Source of the DNA: Intestinimonas timonensis
GTDB lineage: Bacteria > Bacillota > Clostridia > Oscillospirales > Oscillospiraceae
Reading direction: 5' to 3'
Length of the DNA stretch: 64,000 nt
NCBI RefSeq assembly: GCF_900626145.1
Contig: NZ_LR130817.1
Location: forward strand, 1,558,095-1,622,094
In this document: positions 50,767 through 58,840 of the stretch, piece by piece
How the letters are laid out: every line of letters begins with the position of its first letter
Numbering within the stretch: the first letter of the stretch is position 1
Made by a program: the position numbers and the translations under genes
The notes under the pieces: generated by a model
What the model was told of the DNA's origin: nothing
Databases searched by the model: none
Seen by the model: the letters and a program-made list of their open reading frames with translations, nothing else

Positions 50767-51033
50767 TTTTTCTTGTTCTTTTTCTTGAAAGAAAAAGAAC
50801 CAAAAAGAACTTTGGGCTTTCCTTTTGGATGGCACTGAAACGTCTGCGCACGGCCACCAAAGTAGTGCAAAATGTGGCCGCTTCGTATGCCACTTTCCAA
50901 CGCCGGGCCGGGTCCTTTGACCCGGTCCGGCCTCTTTTTTCGCCCCGCAACAGATCGTTGCCCCCCGTTTTCGCAGGAATTGCTTTTCAAAATGTGTCGG
51001 AAGGCGCTATACTGGCACCAAGGAGGTGCTCCC
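50767..51033 (+). terminator. ilvD downstream region with two stem-loops
   Basis: First, TTCTTTTTCTT/AAGAAAAAGAA near 50774-50806 lies just after the ilvD stop and resembles the stems near recR. Second, GCCGGGCCGGGTC/GACCCGGTCCGGC with CTCTTTTTT at 50902-50940 is a strong terminator. The rest of the 267 bases has no gene, and a ribosome site AAGGAGG for the XRE gene ends it. Confidence 0.75.
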
Positions 51034-51963
51034 ATGATGAATCAAACGGAACCCTTCGGCGTCCGTCTGGCCCAACTGCGCCGGGACGCCGGTCTTTCCC
51101 AGCAGGGGTTGGCCCAGGCCCTCTCCGTCACCCGCCAGGCCGTCTCCAACTGGGAGCGGGACCAGACCGTCCCCGACCTGGACATGCTTCGTTCCATCGC
51201 CGCCGCCCTGGGCACCGACATGAATACCTTGTGCGGCATGGATGTGCTGCCGCGCCGTAAGCCCCGGCGGACCCTTCCGCGTCCTGCCCTGGCCCTCTCC
51301 CTCTGCGCCGCCTTCTGTCTGGGCGCGGGCCTGGGGCTGTGGTCCAGCCGCACGCCTCCGGAACCTGTCCCGGATGCCGCTATCTCTACAACCCTGTCCG
51401 CCCACCGGATCAGCTACACTACCCCCAGCGGCATCAAGGTGACCACCGCCGCCGACGGTGCCCTGGAGGTCTCCGACGAGCTGGCCGCCCTGCCGGAGCA
51501 GGGCCCCGGCCCGGTAGCGCTCACAGCGCAGCTCAGGGATGATTTTCCCTACTTCGCCCAGCAGTACGTCCTCCGCTTCCTCCCTGACTACCAGGACGGC
51601 GCCTTTCTCTCCGACTGGGACGACGTGCTGTTGTGGTGCTACCGCTCCGGGTGCAGCGACGGCGACATCATGGCCCCCCAGACGGTGGCCGATTACCTGG
51701 CCCGTTTCTTCGGCTATAAGGGGGAGCTTCCCGCCCAGGGGACAGAACAGTTTCCGCTGAAAAGTGGCGGCTATTACCCGGAGTGCGGCGCCTTTACCAC
51801 CTCTGAGGACGTCTACACCCTCAGCAGCCTGGAGCTGCTGGAGGACGGGACCTACCGGGCGCTGCTCCAGGCAAAGCCCTACGGCATGACCCTGGACCTG
51901 GTCCTCTCCCCCACCGACGACGGTCTGCTCCTCCACTCTATCCTCAAGACCTACGGTTCCTGA
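51034..51963 (+). CDS. XRE-family HTH protein with exported C-terminal domain
   Basis: A 309-residue protein: Cro/CI HTH in residues 8-62 (AQLRRDAGLSQQGLAQALSV, VSNWERDQTVPDLDMLRSIA), a basic linker (RRKPRRTLPRP), one membrane span (ALALSLCAAFCLGAGLGLW) and about 200 residues outside the cell with a Trp/Tyr-rich sequence (FLSDWDDVLLWCYRSGCSDG). This is a one-component transmembrane regulator layout. It ends at its own terminator, just before the PadR-DUF2812 cassette. Confidence 0.8.
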   Translation: MMNQTEPFGVRLAQLRRDAGLSQQGLAQALSVTRQAVSNWERDQTVPDLDMLRSIAAALGTDMNTLCGMDVLPRRKPRRTLPRPALALSLCAAFCLGAGLGLWSSRTPPEPVPDAAISTTLSAHRISYTTPSGIKVTTAADGALEVSDELAALPEQGPGPVALTAQLRDDFPYFAQQYVLRFLPDYQDGAFLSDWDDVLLWCYRSGCSDGDIMAPQTVADYLARFFGYKGELPAQGTEQFPLKSGGYYPECGAFTTSEDVYTLSSLELLEDGTYRALLQAKPYGMTLDLVLSPTDDGLLLHSILKTYGS

Positions 51964-51976
51964 CCCGCACCGCTCC

Positions 51977-52013
51977 GCCCGGGCCCTTTTCAGAAGGGTC
52001 CGGGCTTTTTTTG
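51977..52013 (+). terminator. Terminator before the PadR cassette
   Basis: GCCCGGGCCCTT pairs with AAGGGTCCGGGC over TTCAG and is followed by TTTTTTT. Confidence 0.9.
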
Positions 52014-52023
52014 CTTCTCTATT

Positions 52024-52072
52024 GACTTATATCGAATATCGTTATACTATAATTATGACGATATTCGATATA
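52024..52072 (+). promoter_or_regulatory. PadR promoter with 14-bp inverted-repeat operator
   Basis: TATATCGAATATCG at 52028-52041 and its exact reverse complement at 52059-52072 flank 17 bases holding the -10 region (TACTAT or TATAAT). TTGACT at 52022-52027 is the -35. Such AT-rich inverted repeats are typical PadR binding sites, so the operon is almost certainly autoregulated. Confidence 0.8.
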
Positions 52073-52088
52073 GTTGGGAGATGAGGAC

Positions 52089-52412
52089 ATGGCCCGGAAG
52101 AAGCTGGACACGCTGACGGAGCAGATGTACTATGTCCTCCTCTCCTTGACCAAGGAACGCCACGGCTACGGCATCATGCAGTATGTGTCGGAGCTCACCG
52201 GCGGGCGGGTGGCCATCGGCGCGGGGACCCTGTACGCCCTGCTGGCCCGGTTTGAAAAGGAGGGACTCATCCAGCTTGCCGCCGAGGAGGAGAACCGGAA
52301 ACGCTACCGCCTCACCGACGAGGGGCGGAAGGTGCTGGAGGAGGAGTTCGACCGGCTCCGCCGGCAGGTGGCCGACGGAGAGCGGGTGCTGAGAGAGGAG
52401 GAGCCCTCATGA
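52089..52412 (+). CDS. PadR-family transcriptional regulator
   Basis: A 107-residue winged-helix protein: RHGYGIMQYVSELTGGRVAI then GAGTLYALLARFEKEGLIQL and RKRYRLTDEGRKVLEEEFDR, all diagnostic of PadR. ATG 52089 follows GGGAGATGAGG. Its stop overlaps the start of the first DUF2812 gene (ATGA). PadR proteins usually repress a following membrane-protein gene; here five such genes follow, under an operator with perfect 14-bp arms. Confidence 0.93.
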   Translation: MARKKLDTLTEQMYYVLLSLTKERHGYGIMQYVSELTGGRVAIGAGTLYALLARFEKEGLIQLAAEEENRKRYRLTDEGRKVLEEEFDRLRRQVADGERVLREEEPS

Positions 52413-53497
52413 AGATTCAGGAGCGCCGCGCCTACTTTGGCTTTGGGGTCCGGGACCGGGCGGAGGCCCATCGCTGGCTGGAGGAGCAGGGACAGCGGGA
52501 CTGGGTACTCACCCGCATTCGGACTGGCTTCTTTCCAACAGCCTGCTTCGCCCCGCTGGAGGGCCCGCCGCCCCGCTACTGTGTGGATGTGGCCCACTGG
52601 TCCCTCCGTGACCCGGAGCGGCAGCGGGACTATGACCGGTTGGCCGCCGACGCCGGCTGGTCTCTGACGGCCCAGATCAGCGGCATGAAGATCTATCGCG
52701 CCCAGCCCGACCGAGACCCAGTCCCCCTCCAGACCGACCCCGCCCTGGAGCGGGAACGGTACCGTCGGGAGGCCCTTCTCCCCGGCATCCTGACCGGCAT
52801 TCTGTTTCCGTTCCTCCTTCTGCTCCTCATCTGGGCGGCGGGCGGGCGCCGGCTGTGCTTCTACCGCCTTTTTCTCCAGAGCAACGGCGGCCTGCTCTGC
52901 CTGGCGGCCCTCCCCCTCCTGGTCCTGGGTATGCTCCTCGCCCTCCGGGCGTCCCACCGGGACCGCCGCTACCGCAGGCTTCCCCTGCATTTGGCCAATG
53001 CTTTCTGCGCCCTGGTTCTCCCCCTTTGCCTGCTCCTCAGCCTCCCGCTGCACCTCCAGATAGCCGGGCCGTTGGAGGACCTGCCCTCCTGGCCCTACCT
53101 TGCCGCGGAGGACCTGGGCCGGTCCGGCTCCGCCCCCTACGGCATGGTGCTGGGGGACTCCCTCCTGCTCAAGGGCGTCTATGTCCGCACCCCCCTGGAG
53201 GGGGAGCGCTCCCTTCAGCAGACCCACTGGCACTGCAAGACCGGCTGGGCGGCGGCACTGGTGGCCCGTGGGCTGCGGGGGGACGGTCTCTCCGCCGAAG
53301 GGGATGCGGCTGTCCAGCCCTACCGCCCCATCGATCTGGACCTGGAGGAGGCCTACATCGCCGACAGCGGCGGCTACCGCGGACTGATCCTGCGTCAGGG
53401 CTCGGTGGTGGTGCTGCTGAAGGGTCCCGTCGGGGCGCTGTCCGACGCCGCCCTCCCCCATCTGCCGGAATGCCTGGACCTGAAAGGAGGCCTCTGA
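52409..53497 (+). CDS. DUF2812 membrane protein, paralog 1
   Basis: A 362-residue protein: a cytosolic DUF2812 N-domain of about 120 residues with YCVDV, DAGWSLTAQISGMKIYRA and the shared motif PVPLQTDPALERERYRRE; three membrane spans (about 126-146, 158-178 and 192-212); an exported C-terminal domain of about 150 residues with LQQTHWHCKTGWAAALVARG and a closing LILRQGSVVVLLKGPVG. Translation is coupled to padR. Function is unknown. Confidence 0.85.
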   Translation: MKIQERRAYFGFGVRDRAEAHRWLEEQGQRDWVLTRIRTGFFPTACFAPLEGPPPRYCVDVAHWSLRDPERQRDYDRLAADAGWSLTAQISGMKIYRAQPDRDPVPLQTDPALERERYRREALLPGILTGILFPFLLLLLIWAAGGRRLCFYRLFLQSNGGLLCLAALPLLVLGMLLALRASHRDRRYRRLPLHLANAFCALVLPLCLLLSLPLHLQIAGPLEDLPSWPYLAAEDLGRSGSAPYGMVLGDSLLLKGVYVRTPLEGERSLQQTHWHCKTGWAAALVARGLRGDGLSAEGDAAVQPYRPIDLDLEEAYIADSGGYRGLILRQGSVVVLLKGPVGALSDAALPHLPECLDLKGGL

Positions 53498-53498
53498 C

Positions 53499-54782
53499 AT
53501 GACCCGAAGCCGATGGTCCCTGTTCACCTACCCCGTCATGGACATCAAGGCCGCCGAGGCCCTTCTGAACCGTCGCGCGGTGGAGGGCTGGACCCTGGAT
53601 CGAGTCTATCTTGGCACCTTTGCTCGGTTCGTCCCCGCCGACACGCGGTCGGCCTGGTGCGTGGACTGGAGCCGCTCCGGCTACAGCGAGCGGCCCGACT
53701 ATCTGGCCCTCTGCACCGATGCCGGGTGGACACTGATCCAGAAGGTGGGGGCCTTCAACCTCTACAAAGCGCCTGTCGGCACACCACCTATCCAGACCGA
53801 CGGCGTGGAGGAGGCCCGCCGTTTCCGGCAGGAGGTACTGAGAGCCACCTTCAAAGGCTGGGGCGTCCTGCTGGGACTGCTCCTGTTCCTGGCCGCTTTG
53901 GTGCTGCTGGTGTCGGGCGGCGCCTGGCGGAAAGGCCTTCTCGACCTTCTGCTCACCCAGACCGGTCTTTTCCTGCTTCTCTCTCTCCCCGCCATTCTGG
54001 CATGCTGGCTGTTCTGGGCGAGTCGTCTCCTGCTGCGGCTGCAGCAGTGGGACCGGACGTCTGGTGGCCCTCTGCCCGTTCCTGGCCGGACAAGCGCTGG
54101 GGTGGCGGCCTGGCTGTGCCTTCTCTGCCGCCTGTGGGGCGTGGCCGTCGTCATCTGTTTCCTGATGGATACCGGACAGCGTATGCGTCTGAGCACCGCC
54201 CTGGGCTTGCTGGTGGGTGGCTGTATTGGCCTGTACCTCAACAGGGATCGCAAAGATAAAGAGGGGCGGAAATTGCTCAGTCGCAGAGGAACCGTAGCCA
54301 TCTACGGTCTCATTCTCCTTTCAGTTACCGTTCTGTCCCCCATCTTCTCCCCTTTGTCCGATGTTCTAATGCCCCCTTCCGTACTGGTAAAGGAGACCGT
54401 TCTCCCCGGCGCCGTCCGGGTAGACCGCTCCTTTTCCCGCTCTGTCTCCTACGCCGACACCGATACCTCCTCCATCGGCTCCTTCGGCCTGCGCCATCAG
54501 AGCTGGTGGGAGGCCCCCAGCGGAGAGCAGCACGATGTGGACTGCTACACCGCCCGCTGGGAATGGCTTTCCCGGCTGGTACAGGCGCTGCTGCGGGAGC
54601 CCTGGTATCCGCCTCTGGATGGATACACCGACGTCTGGCTCCAGGAGGCCGATCTGGGCGGCGGAAAGACCGAGTCCCTGCTTCTGCTCCGCTCTGGAAA
54701 TACCGTAGTGACGGTGGAGACCCGCTCCGGTCCCATCCCGGCAGAGCAGATCGACCGGCTGCTCTCCCTTTTATCGTCCTAA
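53499..54782 (+). CDS. DUF2812 membrane protein, paralog 2
   Basis: A 427-residue family member starting one base after the previous stop, with GAAAGGAGG upstream. N-domain: RRAVEGWTLDRVYLGTFARF, WCVDWSRSG, DAGWTLIQKVGAFNLYKAPV, PIQTDGVEEARRFRQE. It has five predicted spans, two more than the other paralogs (extra pair around LGLLVGGCIGLYLN and VAIYGLILLSVTVL). The exported domain ends LLLLRSGNTVVTVETRSG. Confidence 0.82.
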   Translation: MTRSRWSLFTYPVMDIKAAEALLNRRAVEGWTLDRVYLGTFARFVPADTRSAWCVDWSRSGYSERPDYLALCTDAGWTLIQKVGAFNLYKAPVGTPPIQTDGVEEARRFRQEVLRATFKGWGVLLGLLLFLAALVLLVSGGAWRKGLLDLLLTQTGLFLLLSLPAILACWLFWASRLLLRLQQWDRTSGGPLPVPGRTSAGVAAWLCLLCRLWGVAVVICFLMDTGQRMRLSTALGLLVGGCIGLYLNRDRKDKEGRKLLSRRGTVAIYGLILLSVTVLSPIFSPLSDVLMPPSVLVKETVLPGAVRVDRSFSRSVSYADTDTSSIGSFGLRHQSWWEAPSGEQHDVDCYTARWEWLSRLVQALLREPWYPPLDGYTDVWLQEADLGGGKTESLLLLRSGNTVVTVETRSGPIPAEQIDRLLSLLSS

Positions 54783-54798
54783 CAGGAGGTGTGACCCC

Positions 54799-55944
54799 AT
54801 GCTGCCCTTTGCCTATCTTAACTACTTAGCACCCGACGCCAAGGCCCTGGAAGCCGCCCTGAACCGCCGGGCGGCGGCGGGCTGGGCCCTCCAGTGGCTC
54901 TTCGGCGGGCTGGCCTTCTTCCGGCGGACGGAGCGGACCGACCTGCGCTACTGCGTGGAATTGCTCCCCCGCAAAAAAGACCCCGACGAGCCGGGTGATC
55001 CCGACCAGGACTACCTGGACCTGTGCGAGGACGCCGGGTGGGAGCTGGTGGACCAGACCACCGTCTTCCGCATCTTCGCCTCGAAGTCCGGGACCGATCC
55101 CCTTCCCCTCCAGACCGACCCCGCTCTGGACTATGAGGAGCACTGGAAGGTAGCCCTCCGGGAGGCTCGGTGGAACGCCCTGGGTTTCCCCCTGTTCCTG
55201 GCCGCCCAGCTTCTGCTGCGGCAGCTCTTCCCCAAGGGTGTGTTCCACTGGTGGGAGGTCTTTCTCTCCACCGGCTCCATGGTCCTTCTGTTTCTCCTGG
55301 CCGCCGCTTTGGTCTGGGAGCTGGGTTACTTCGCCTTCCTGGGCCAGTTCCGCCGCCGGTGCCGCCGGGCAGCGGAGACTGGGGAGGACCTGCCCGTCCC
55401 ACGGCCCTGGGCGGCCCGGCTCCGGGGCCTGGCGGAAGGGCTTTGGATGCCCCTGCTGGTGCTGGCCCTGGTCCTCTCCATCCTGCCCGACCTGGGAAAT
55501 GACCGCATCAGCGCCGTCACCTACCCCGGGGACGAATACCCGCTGGTGCGGGCGGAGGACTTGGGCTTTCCCCGCTCCGACAGCGGCTATCTTCTGTGGG
55601 AGGGCACCGACCTCCTCCGCCATGGAGAGTCCCTCACCTTCACGAGAGACAGGATGGTCCGCTCTGTCTACTACTCCTGCCGCTGGGAGTGGCTGGCCGA
55701 AGCGGTGGCCGGCTCCCTGGTGAAGGAGGAGCAAAACGACGAGGCCATGCATTTCCACGACCCCATCACCCTCTCTCCCACCACCGAGCTGGGCCTAACC
55801 CACTGCTGGCTCTACGACAGCGGGGATTGGCAGTCACTCCTCTTCCGGCTGGACAACGTGGTGGTCTCGGTGGAGGGACCTGTTGATTTCACCGATCCGG
55901 ACATATTATCCGCTGTCCTGGAGCGCATAGATCAGGAGGTGTGA
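54799..55944 (+). CDS. DUF2812 membrane protein, paralog 3
   Basis: A 381-residue member. N-domain: LNRRAAAGWALQWLFGGLAF, RTDLRYCVELLPRKKDP, LCEDAGWELVDQTTVFRIFA, PLPLQTDPALDYEEHWK. Three spans, then an exported part with SVYYSCRWEWLAEAVAGSLV and HCWLYDSGDWQSLLFRLDNV. The ribosome site CAGGAGGTGT is repeated almost unchanged before paralogs 3, 4 and 5. Confidence 0.84.
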   Translation: MLPFAYLNYLAPDAKALEAALNRRAAAGWALQWLFGGLAFFRRTERTDLRYCVELLPRKKDPDEPGDPDQDYLDLCEDAGWELVDQTTVFRIFASKSGTDPLPLQTDPALDYEEHWKVALREARWNALGFPLFLAAQLLLRQLFPKGVFHWWEVFLSTGSMVLLFLLAAALVWELGYFAFLGQFRRRCRRAAETGEDLPVPRPWAARLRGLAEGLWMPLLVLALVLSILPDLGNDRISAVTYPGDEYPLVRAEDLGFPRSDSGYLLWEGTDLLRHGESLTFTRDRMVRSVYYSCRWEWLAEAVAGSLVKEEQNDEAMHFHDPITLSPTTELGLTHCWLYDSGDWQSLLFRLDNVVVSVEGPVDFTDPDILSAVLERIDQEV

Positions 55945-55946
55945 TC

Positions 55947-57050
55947 ATGAAAAAGGTCAAGTACGCCTTCTTCACCTTTCAGCCCTCCGACTGCGAGGCC
56001 GCCCAGCTCTGGCTCACCCGGCTCTACGACCAGGGCTGGGAGCTGGAGCATCTGCCGCATTTCATTCTCCCCGCCAAATTCATACCCAGGACCCGGGACG
56101 ACGTCAAGTACTGCGTGGACTTGACCCGCGGGGTCCGGGACCCCAACTTTGCCCCCGACGATTTTGACAAACTGGTGCAGGAGTCCGGTTGGACACTGGT
56201 TGGCACCGCCCGGACCGGTCTGGATGTCTATAAATCCCTCCCCGGCCGGGACCCCATCCCCATCCAGACCGACCCGGCCCTGTTCAAAAAGGCGTTTTTC
56301 CGAAGGGAACTGCTCCCCATCCTGATCGGCGGCCTCATCGTGGCGCTGTTCCTGGCCCTGCTGGGGTCCACACTTGGACTGCGCACCACTCTGCCCACTC
56401 GGCTCCTCACCTCCAACTGGGAGCTGCTGAACGCGGTCGCTCTACTTTATATGATTGTCTTTTTCTTCGTTACCGTCGGATGGGGGCTCCGCTTCTGGCT
56501 GCGCTCCTCGCCTTCCGCCCCCAACCTCCGGCTGGCACGGCTCAAGTCCTTCTGCGGTACGCTCTTCTACCTATGCTGGCTCTTTTGTCTAATCCTCCTC
56601 CCCTTCTCCCGGGTATTGGAGGCGGAAGGTTCCGCTCCGGTGCGTGACCCACAAGCTGTGGCCGGACTCCCACTTCTGACCCTGGAGGACCTGGGACTGT
56701 CAGGAGATACTGCCATCAGGCTCCGGCAGCAGAGCTCCATCCTGGCCTCAGAGATGGTTCTGGAGGAGAACGCCGACGTTCTCTCCCTGACCCAGACGCG
56801 CTGGGACTGCCGCTTCGGCTGGGTAGCCGACCAGATCGTGGCGGACACCCTGGCCTCCTATGAGCGATCCATGCCCTATACCCCCGCCGATCTGGGCTTT
56901 GACCAGTCCTGGACCTATACGAGTGACACCGGTTTCCACTCCCTGCTGCTGCGGCAGGGGAACACCGTGGTCCAGCTCTACGGCAGTCTGGACCTCACCA
57001 CCCCCGACCGGCTGGAAAGACTCCGGGACGCCCTGGAGCTGGCTTCTTAG
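55947..57050 (+). CDS. DUF2812 membrane protein, paralog 4
   Basis: A 367-residue member. N-domain: LTRLYDQGWELEHLPHFILP, KYCVDLTRGVRDPN, VQESGWTLVGTARTGLDVYK, PIPIQTDPALFKKAFFRRE. Spans follow at about 112-130, 145-165 and 190-210. The exported domain has LTQTRWDCRFGWVADQIVAD and SWTYTSDTGFHSLLLRQGNT. Start ATG 55947 is 6 bases after AGGAGGT, and a GTG 6 bases earlier overlaps the ribosome site. Confidence 0.84.
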   Translation: MKKVKYAFFTFQPSDCEAAQLWLTRLYDQGWELEHLPHFILPAKFIPRTRDDVKYCVDLTRGVRDPNFAPDDFDKLVQESGWTLVGTARTGLDVYKSLPGRDPIPIQTDPALFKKAFFRRELLPILIGGLIVALFLALLGSTLGLRTTLPTRLLTSNWELLNAVALLYMIVFFFVTVGWGLRFWLRSSPSAPNLRLARLKSFCGTLFYLCWLFCLILLPFSRVLEAEGSAPVRDPQAVAGLPLLTLEDLGLSGDTAIRLRQQSSILASEMVLEENADVLSLTQTRWDCRFGWVADQIVADTLASYERSMPYTPADLGFDQSWTYTSDTGFHSLLLRQGNTVVQLYGSLDLTTPDRLERLRDALELAS

Positions 57051-57065
57051 ACAGGAGGTGTTACC

Positions 57066-58190
57066 ATGACGGAAGAAACCTGGACCCTGTTTCCCTTTCT
57101 CACCATGGACTATAAGGCGGCGGAGGGTTGGCTCAATCAGAAGGCCGCCCAGGGCTGGCAGTATACCAGCAAAACCACCCTGTGGGGCTATCTGTTCCGC
57201 CTCCGTCGGACGGAGCGCACCGATCTCAGATACTGCGTAGACATCTCTGGCGGCAAGAAGGACCAGGACTACCGGAACTTCCTGAATCAGGCGGGCTGGG
57301 GCTGGGAGGGCACCGTCCGTCACATGGACATCTTCTCCTCCCTGCCCGGCACAGACCCTGTCCCCATCCAGACCGACGCCGGCCTGGAGCGGCAGCGGTT
57401 CGGACGGCGTTACTTCTGGAGAACCTGGCTGGGCAAGCTGATTTTCTCCCTGCTGGCGGCAACCCTTCTGGTGCTGCCGCACATCCTGCTGGGCGACCAC
57501 CCCTACTATCCCCGTTTCCTCCTCAACCAGCTCTCCTCCTGGCGGGACCTCTGCCAGCTGGCTTTCTTCCCCCTCCTCCTGCTCTCCGTCCTGTGGGAGC
57601 TTACCGCTCTTCCTCTCTATTACTTCCGGTCCCGTCGAGACGGTCTGTCCGACCCCGATTCCCGTTGGGCCTGGCGGCGGGGCGTAACGGAGTTTGCCGT
57701 CTCCATGCTCATCATGCTCACCATTATCCTGCCTCTGATCCTGTCCTTTCTCCCTGACTCCGAACACACCTATACCCAGAGCGAGCGGGAAGAGCTGCGG
57801 GACCAGCCGGTGGTGACGGCGGAGGAGGTAGGACTCATCTATGCCGGCTACGCCATGGACAGTGTTCACACCGGTACTCCTCTGGTAAACCGGTGGGAAT
57901 ACCTGGAGCTGGTGGATTGTGACTCCACCTGGTCGCTCTTCCTGTACACCAGACGTTACCACTGCCTCTGGGAGGGGCTGGCCGTCCGGGCCGCACAGGC
58001 CCTCATGGAGGACGACCCCTTCACTCCGGTGGACCTGGGCTTTGATGAGAGCTGGATCTTCCAGCCCGATCCGCCTGACGACTATTCCATTCTGGTCCTC
58101 CGGGAGGGGCGCACCGCCGTCCGGCTGGAAGGGCCTCTGGACTGGACAGACGAAAGCGTCCGCGGTATACTGGAGGAGAAATTTGGGTAA
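57066..58190 (+). CDS. DUF2812 membrane protein, paralog 5
   Basis: A 374-residue member. N-domain: LNQKAAQGWQYTSKTTLWGY, RTDLRYCVDISGGKKD, LNQAGWGWEGTVRHMDIFSS, PVPIQTDAGLERQRFGRRYF. Three spans, then an exported domain with LFLYTRRYHCLWEGLAVRAA and SWIFQPDPPDDYSILVLREG, finishing in GPLDWTDESVRGILEEKFG. It resembles paralog 3 most in the N-domain (RTDLRYCV). It is the last gene before an oxidoreductase that may belong to the same transcript. Confidence 0.84.
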   Translation: MTEETWTLFPFLTMDYKAAEGWLNQKAAQGWQYTSKTTLWGYLFRLRRTERTDLRYCVDISGGKKDQDYRNFLNQAGWGWEGTVRHMDIFSSLPGTDPVPIQTDAGLERQRFGRRYFWRTWLGKLIFSLLAATLLVLPHILLGDHPYYPRFLLNQLSSWRDLCQLAFFPLLLLSVLWELTALPLYYFRSRRDGLSDPDSRWAWRRGVTEFAVSMLIMLTIILPLILSFLPDSEHTYTQSEREELRDQPVVTAEEVGLIYAGYAMDSVHTGTPLVNRWEYLELVDCDSTWSLFLYTRRYHCLWEGLAVRAAQALMEDDPFTPVDLGFDESWIFQPDPPDDYSILVLREGRTAVRLEGPLDWTDESVRGILEEKFG

Positions 58191-58209
58191 ACAACGGGAG
58201 GTCATTACC

Positions 58210-58815
58210 ATGTCTGAACTGCTGTTTGTCAACGCCTGTGTCCGTGGAGAGCGGTCCCGCACCCTGTCCCTGGCCCGGCATTTTCTCTCCGCATACACAC
58301 AAAAACACCCCGAAGTCACCATCACGGAGCGAAATCTGATAACGGAGCGGTTGGAGCCCCAGTACCCGGAGGTGCTGGCCCACCGGGATGAGCTGTGGAA
58401 CGCCGGGAAGCTGGACGACCCCAGCTTTGACGCCGCCTGGCAGTTCGCCAAAGCGGACAAAATCTTCATCGCGGCCCCCTTCTGGGATCTCTCCTACCCC
58501 GCTATCCTGAAGATCTACCTGGAGCGCATCTCGGTGACCAATATCACCTTTGGCTATGACGCCGACGGAAACAGCGTCGGCCTGAGCCGGGCGGATAAGC
58601 TGCTCCTCATCACCACCAGGGGCGGCAACTTCTCTCTCCCGGAGACGGAGTGGATGGAGTCTGGGGCCCGGCACCTCAAGGCGCTGTGCGCCATGTACGG
58701 CATTCCTGACTTCCAGCTTTTGTGCGCCGAAGGGCTGGACGATATCCGAAACGACAAGGCGGCCATCCTGGCCCGGGCCATGCAGGAAGCCGAAACCCTG
58801 GCCGCTCGCTTTTGA
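58210..58815 (+). CDS. Flavodoxin-fold NAD(P)H oxidoreductase (azoreductase/AcpD-like)
   Basis: A 201-residue protein of the flavodoxin_2 family: N-terminal FMN-phosphate loop VNACVRGERSRTLSLARHFL, AAPFWDLSYPAILKIYLERI (with the family Pro-Phe-Trp in place of PMYNF) and LLITTRGGNFS. Related FMN-dependent NADH reductases act on quinones or azo dyes. The ATG follows GGGAGG at 8 bases, 19 bases after DUF2812 paralog 5, so co-transcription is possible. Confidence 0.85.
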   Translation: MSELLFVNACVRGERSRTLSLARHFLSAYTQKHPEVTITERNLITERLEPQYPEVLAHRDELWNAGKLDDPSFDAAWQFAKADKIFIAAPFWDLSYPAILKIYLERISVTNITFGYDADGNSVGLSRADKLLLITTRGGNFSLPETEWMESGARHLKALCAMYGIPDFQLLCAEGLDDIRNDKAAILARAMQEAETLAARF

Positions 58816-58840
58816 GCAGCTCAAAACAGGGGGAACACCA

